Assembly: GCA_946415695.1 (NCBI GenBank)
Contig: CAMKTM010000120.1
Location: 1 to 7,312, forward strand
Length of the DNA: 7,312 nucleotides
Direction of reading: 5' to 3'
Source: an uncultured Prevotellaceae bacterium
Lineage (GTDB): Bacteria; Bacteroidota; Bacteroidia; Bacteroidales; Bacteroidaceae
Shown here: positions 6,849 to 7,312 of the stretch, piece by piece
How the letters are laid out: every line of letters begins with the position of its first letter
Numbering within the stretch: the first letter of the stretch is position 1
Notes under the pieces: model-generated
Told to the model about the DNA's origin: nothing
Databases searched by the model: none
What the model saw: only the letters and a program-made list of their open reading frames with translations
Made by a program: the position numbers and the translations under genes

Positions 6849-6856
6849 CAAAGATA
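6849..6856 (-). promoter_or_regulatory. Orphan TATCTTTG promoter-like box
   Basis: The same TATCTTTGCA decamer that forms the lepA -7 box recurs here on the same strand, 197 bp farther upstream. It could drive a second, longer lepA transcript or a small RNA. No clear -33 TTTG is visible at 19-21 bp, and there is no ORF directly downstream. A chance match to a degenerate consensus is possible. Confidence 0.35.
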
Positions 6857-6892
6857 GTGTTAGGGAAATCATGCCATGCGGCACGCCTGGTT

Positions 6893-6962
6893 CTTTGCTT
6901 GTACATGTACGTGCAATTGCTTTTACATGTACAAGCAATTGCTTTTACATGTACAAGCAAAG
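6893..6962. repeat. 22-bp tandem repeats forming a 70-bp near-palindrome
   Basis: Units with consensus ACATGTACAAGCAATTGCTT plus TT lie at 6903-6924 (diverged at two positions), 6925-6946 and, partially, 6947-6960. Each unit alternates two palindromes, TGTACATGTACA-type and AAGCAATTGCTT-type. The array is flanked by CTTTGCTTGTACATGTA at its left end and the matching inverse, TACATGTACAAGCAAAG, at its right end, so all 70 bp read almost the same on both strands. This could be a multi-site binding region for a dimeric DNA-binding protein, a cruciform-forming element or a small non-autonomous repeat element. Confidence 0.8.
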
Positions 6963-7023
6963 GAGATGCTCTGTGATGATAGGAAAATAGACACTCATCC
7001 CCAGGACACATAACAATAATAGG

Positions 7024-7083
7024 GAATAAAAGGCAAAAGCCCTGCAGTCAAAATTCTTGCTGCAAGGCTTTTGCCTTTTATTC
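7024..7083 (-). terminator. Rho-independent terminator of the aldolase gene
   Basis: Arms 7024-7041 (GAATAAAAGGCAAAAGCC) and 7066-7083 are perfect reverse complements over 18 bp. The stem extends by five more pairs (TGCAG/CTGCA) after one mismatch, leaving a 12-nt loop. In the minus direction the stem ends in GCCTTTTATT, giving a U-rich tail. It lies 93 bp after the aldolase stop codon. Because A-rich sequence flanks the other side it could also work on plus-strand transcripts, but no plus-strand gene approaches it. Confidence 0.88.
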
Positions 7084-7118
7084 ACTATTCTATATTCTGA
7101 AAGGGAATTTATTATATC

Positions 7119-7194
7119 TCGTCGAGATTAGAGCTTGTCGTTGCTGTGCAAGACAGAATCTTGACTTCGTCGAGATTAGAGCTTGTCGTTGCTG
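7119..7194 (-). repeat. 28-bp direct repeat duplicating the aldolase 3' end
   Basis: The 28-nt segment at 7167-7194 carries the last codons of the aldolase gene, its TAA stop and the bases just after it. It recurs exactly at 7119-7146 in the same orientation, offset by 48 bp. The downstream copy still reads AGC AAC GAC AAG CTC TAA in the same frame. It lies outside the gene and is probably a relic of a local duplication. Confidence 0.85.
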
Positions 7195-7312
7195 CCCAGC
7201 ACCTCCACAATCTTGTGGATGTACATCTTCTTCATGTTCTCGCGAGCGGGCTTCAGGTACTGACGGGGATCGAAGTCGCCGGGCTTCTCGTCGAAGTGCT
7301 TGCGGATGGCAG
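7176..7312 (-). CDS. fba: Class II fructose-bisphosphate aldolase, C-terminal end (start outside window)
   Basis: Only the last 44 codons are present, entering from the right edge and ending at TAA 7176-7178. The peptide contains IRKHFDEKPGDFDPRQYLKP, then ARENMKKMYIHKIVEVLGSN, ending DKL. This matches the C-terminal helices of class II (metal-dependent) fructose-1,6-bisphosphate aldolases of Bacteroidales, where DFDPRxYLxPAR and a VLGSxxK ending recur. The enzyme interconverts fructose 1,6-bisphosphate with glyceraldehyde 3-phosphate and dihydroxyacetone phosphate. The zinc-binding histidines lie upstream of the window, so the assignment rests on this tail alone. It is followed by its own terminator and is separate from lepA. 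Confidence 0.8.
   Translation of the reverse strand, partial: AIRKHFDEKPGDFDPRQYLKPARENMKKMYIHKIVEVLGSNDKL

Larger units (their letters stand above)
6660..7023. other. Non-coding spacer between lepA promoter and fba terminator
   Basis: This stretch of about 360 bp separates the fba terminator from the lepA promoter. Its only long plus-strand frame (to 6990) starts with a TTG inside the lepA promoter, is low-complexity (IIIII, lysine-rich) and runs through the repeat array, so I do not call it a gene. It contains the A-rich lepA upstream region (6660-6720), an orphan TATCTTTG box (6849-6856) and the 70-bp palindromic array (6893-6962). I see no tRNA, no riboswitch and no protein with family resemblance. 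A small RNA cannot be excluded. Confidence 0.6.

Noticed and set aside
6893..6962. A CRISPR array
   Set aside because: The units are directly adjacent 22-mers with no unique spacers, are palindromic, and have no cas genes nearby.
6649..6990. A 113-codon plus-strand frame in the lepA-fba spacer
   Set aside because: It begins with a TTG inside the lepA promoter, has low-complexity sequence and is partly made of the palindromic array. There is no evidence for translation.

Overview
The window looks like a chromosomal segment of a Bacteroidales bacterium, most likely Prevotella or a close relative. Three things point there. The promoters are of the Bacteroidetes TAnnTTTG type (TATCTTTG upstream of lepA), start codons lack strong Shine-Dalgarno sequences, and the proteins read like those of Prevotella: an hpt-adk-obg cluster, a short-LID adenylate kinase, and a secreted protein with Ig-like and FGE-type domains. 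The genus is an inference; the order is better supported. Every gene that can be supported lies on the minus strand, so the window reads biologically from right to left.

Layout from right to left. (1) 7176-7312 is the last 44 codons of a class II fructose-bisphosphate aldolase. It is followed by an imperfectly duplicated copy of its own 3' end and a strong hairpin terminator (7024-7083). (2) 6629-7023 is non-coding. It holds a 70-bp near-palindromic array of short repeats (6893-6962), an orphan TATCTTTG promoter-like box (6849-6856) and the lepA promoter (6652-6659). (3) 4769-6628 is lepA (elongation factor 4). It is intact except for an extra in-frame segment of about 29 residues in the GTPase domain, encoded by a G/C-rich double-hairpin repeat. 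(4) 4066-4710 is a Crp/Fnr-family regulator, 3508-4056 is hpt, 2907-3485 is adk and 1620-2777 is obg. These are closely spaced and probably co-transcribed, with repeat-rich spacers before adk and obg. (5) 1-1497 is the N-terminal 499 residues of a secreted protein: signal peptide, small beta-rich domain, two bacterial Ig-like (Big_2) domains and an FGE/sulfatase-modifying-factor-like domain cut by the window edge.

Functionally this is mostly housekeeping: glycolysis or gluconeogenesis (Fba), translation (LepA), purine salvage and adenylate balance (Hpt, Adk), and ribosome assembly or the stringent-response GTPase Obg, with a regulator of unknown target at the head of the purine cluster. I found no CRISPR array, tRNA, rRNA, integrase, transposase or recognisable defence cassette.

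The most noteworthy signal is the palindromic repeat that has become coding sequence inside lepA. It resembles the protein-embedded palindromic elements known from Rickettsia. Secondary signals are the dispersed-looking repeats in nearly every spacer: GGTTAG-type, AATTCAAAAT-type and ACATGTACAAGCAATTGC-type.
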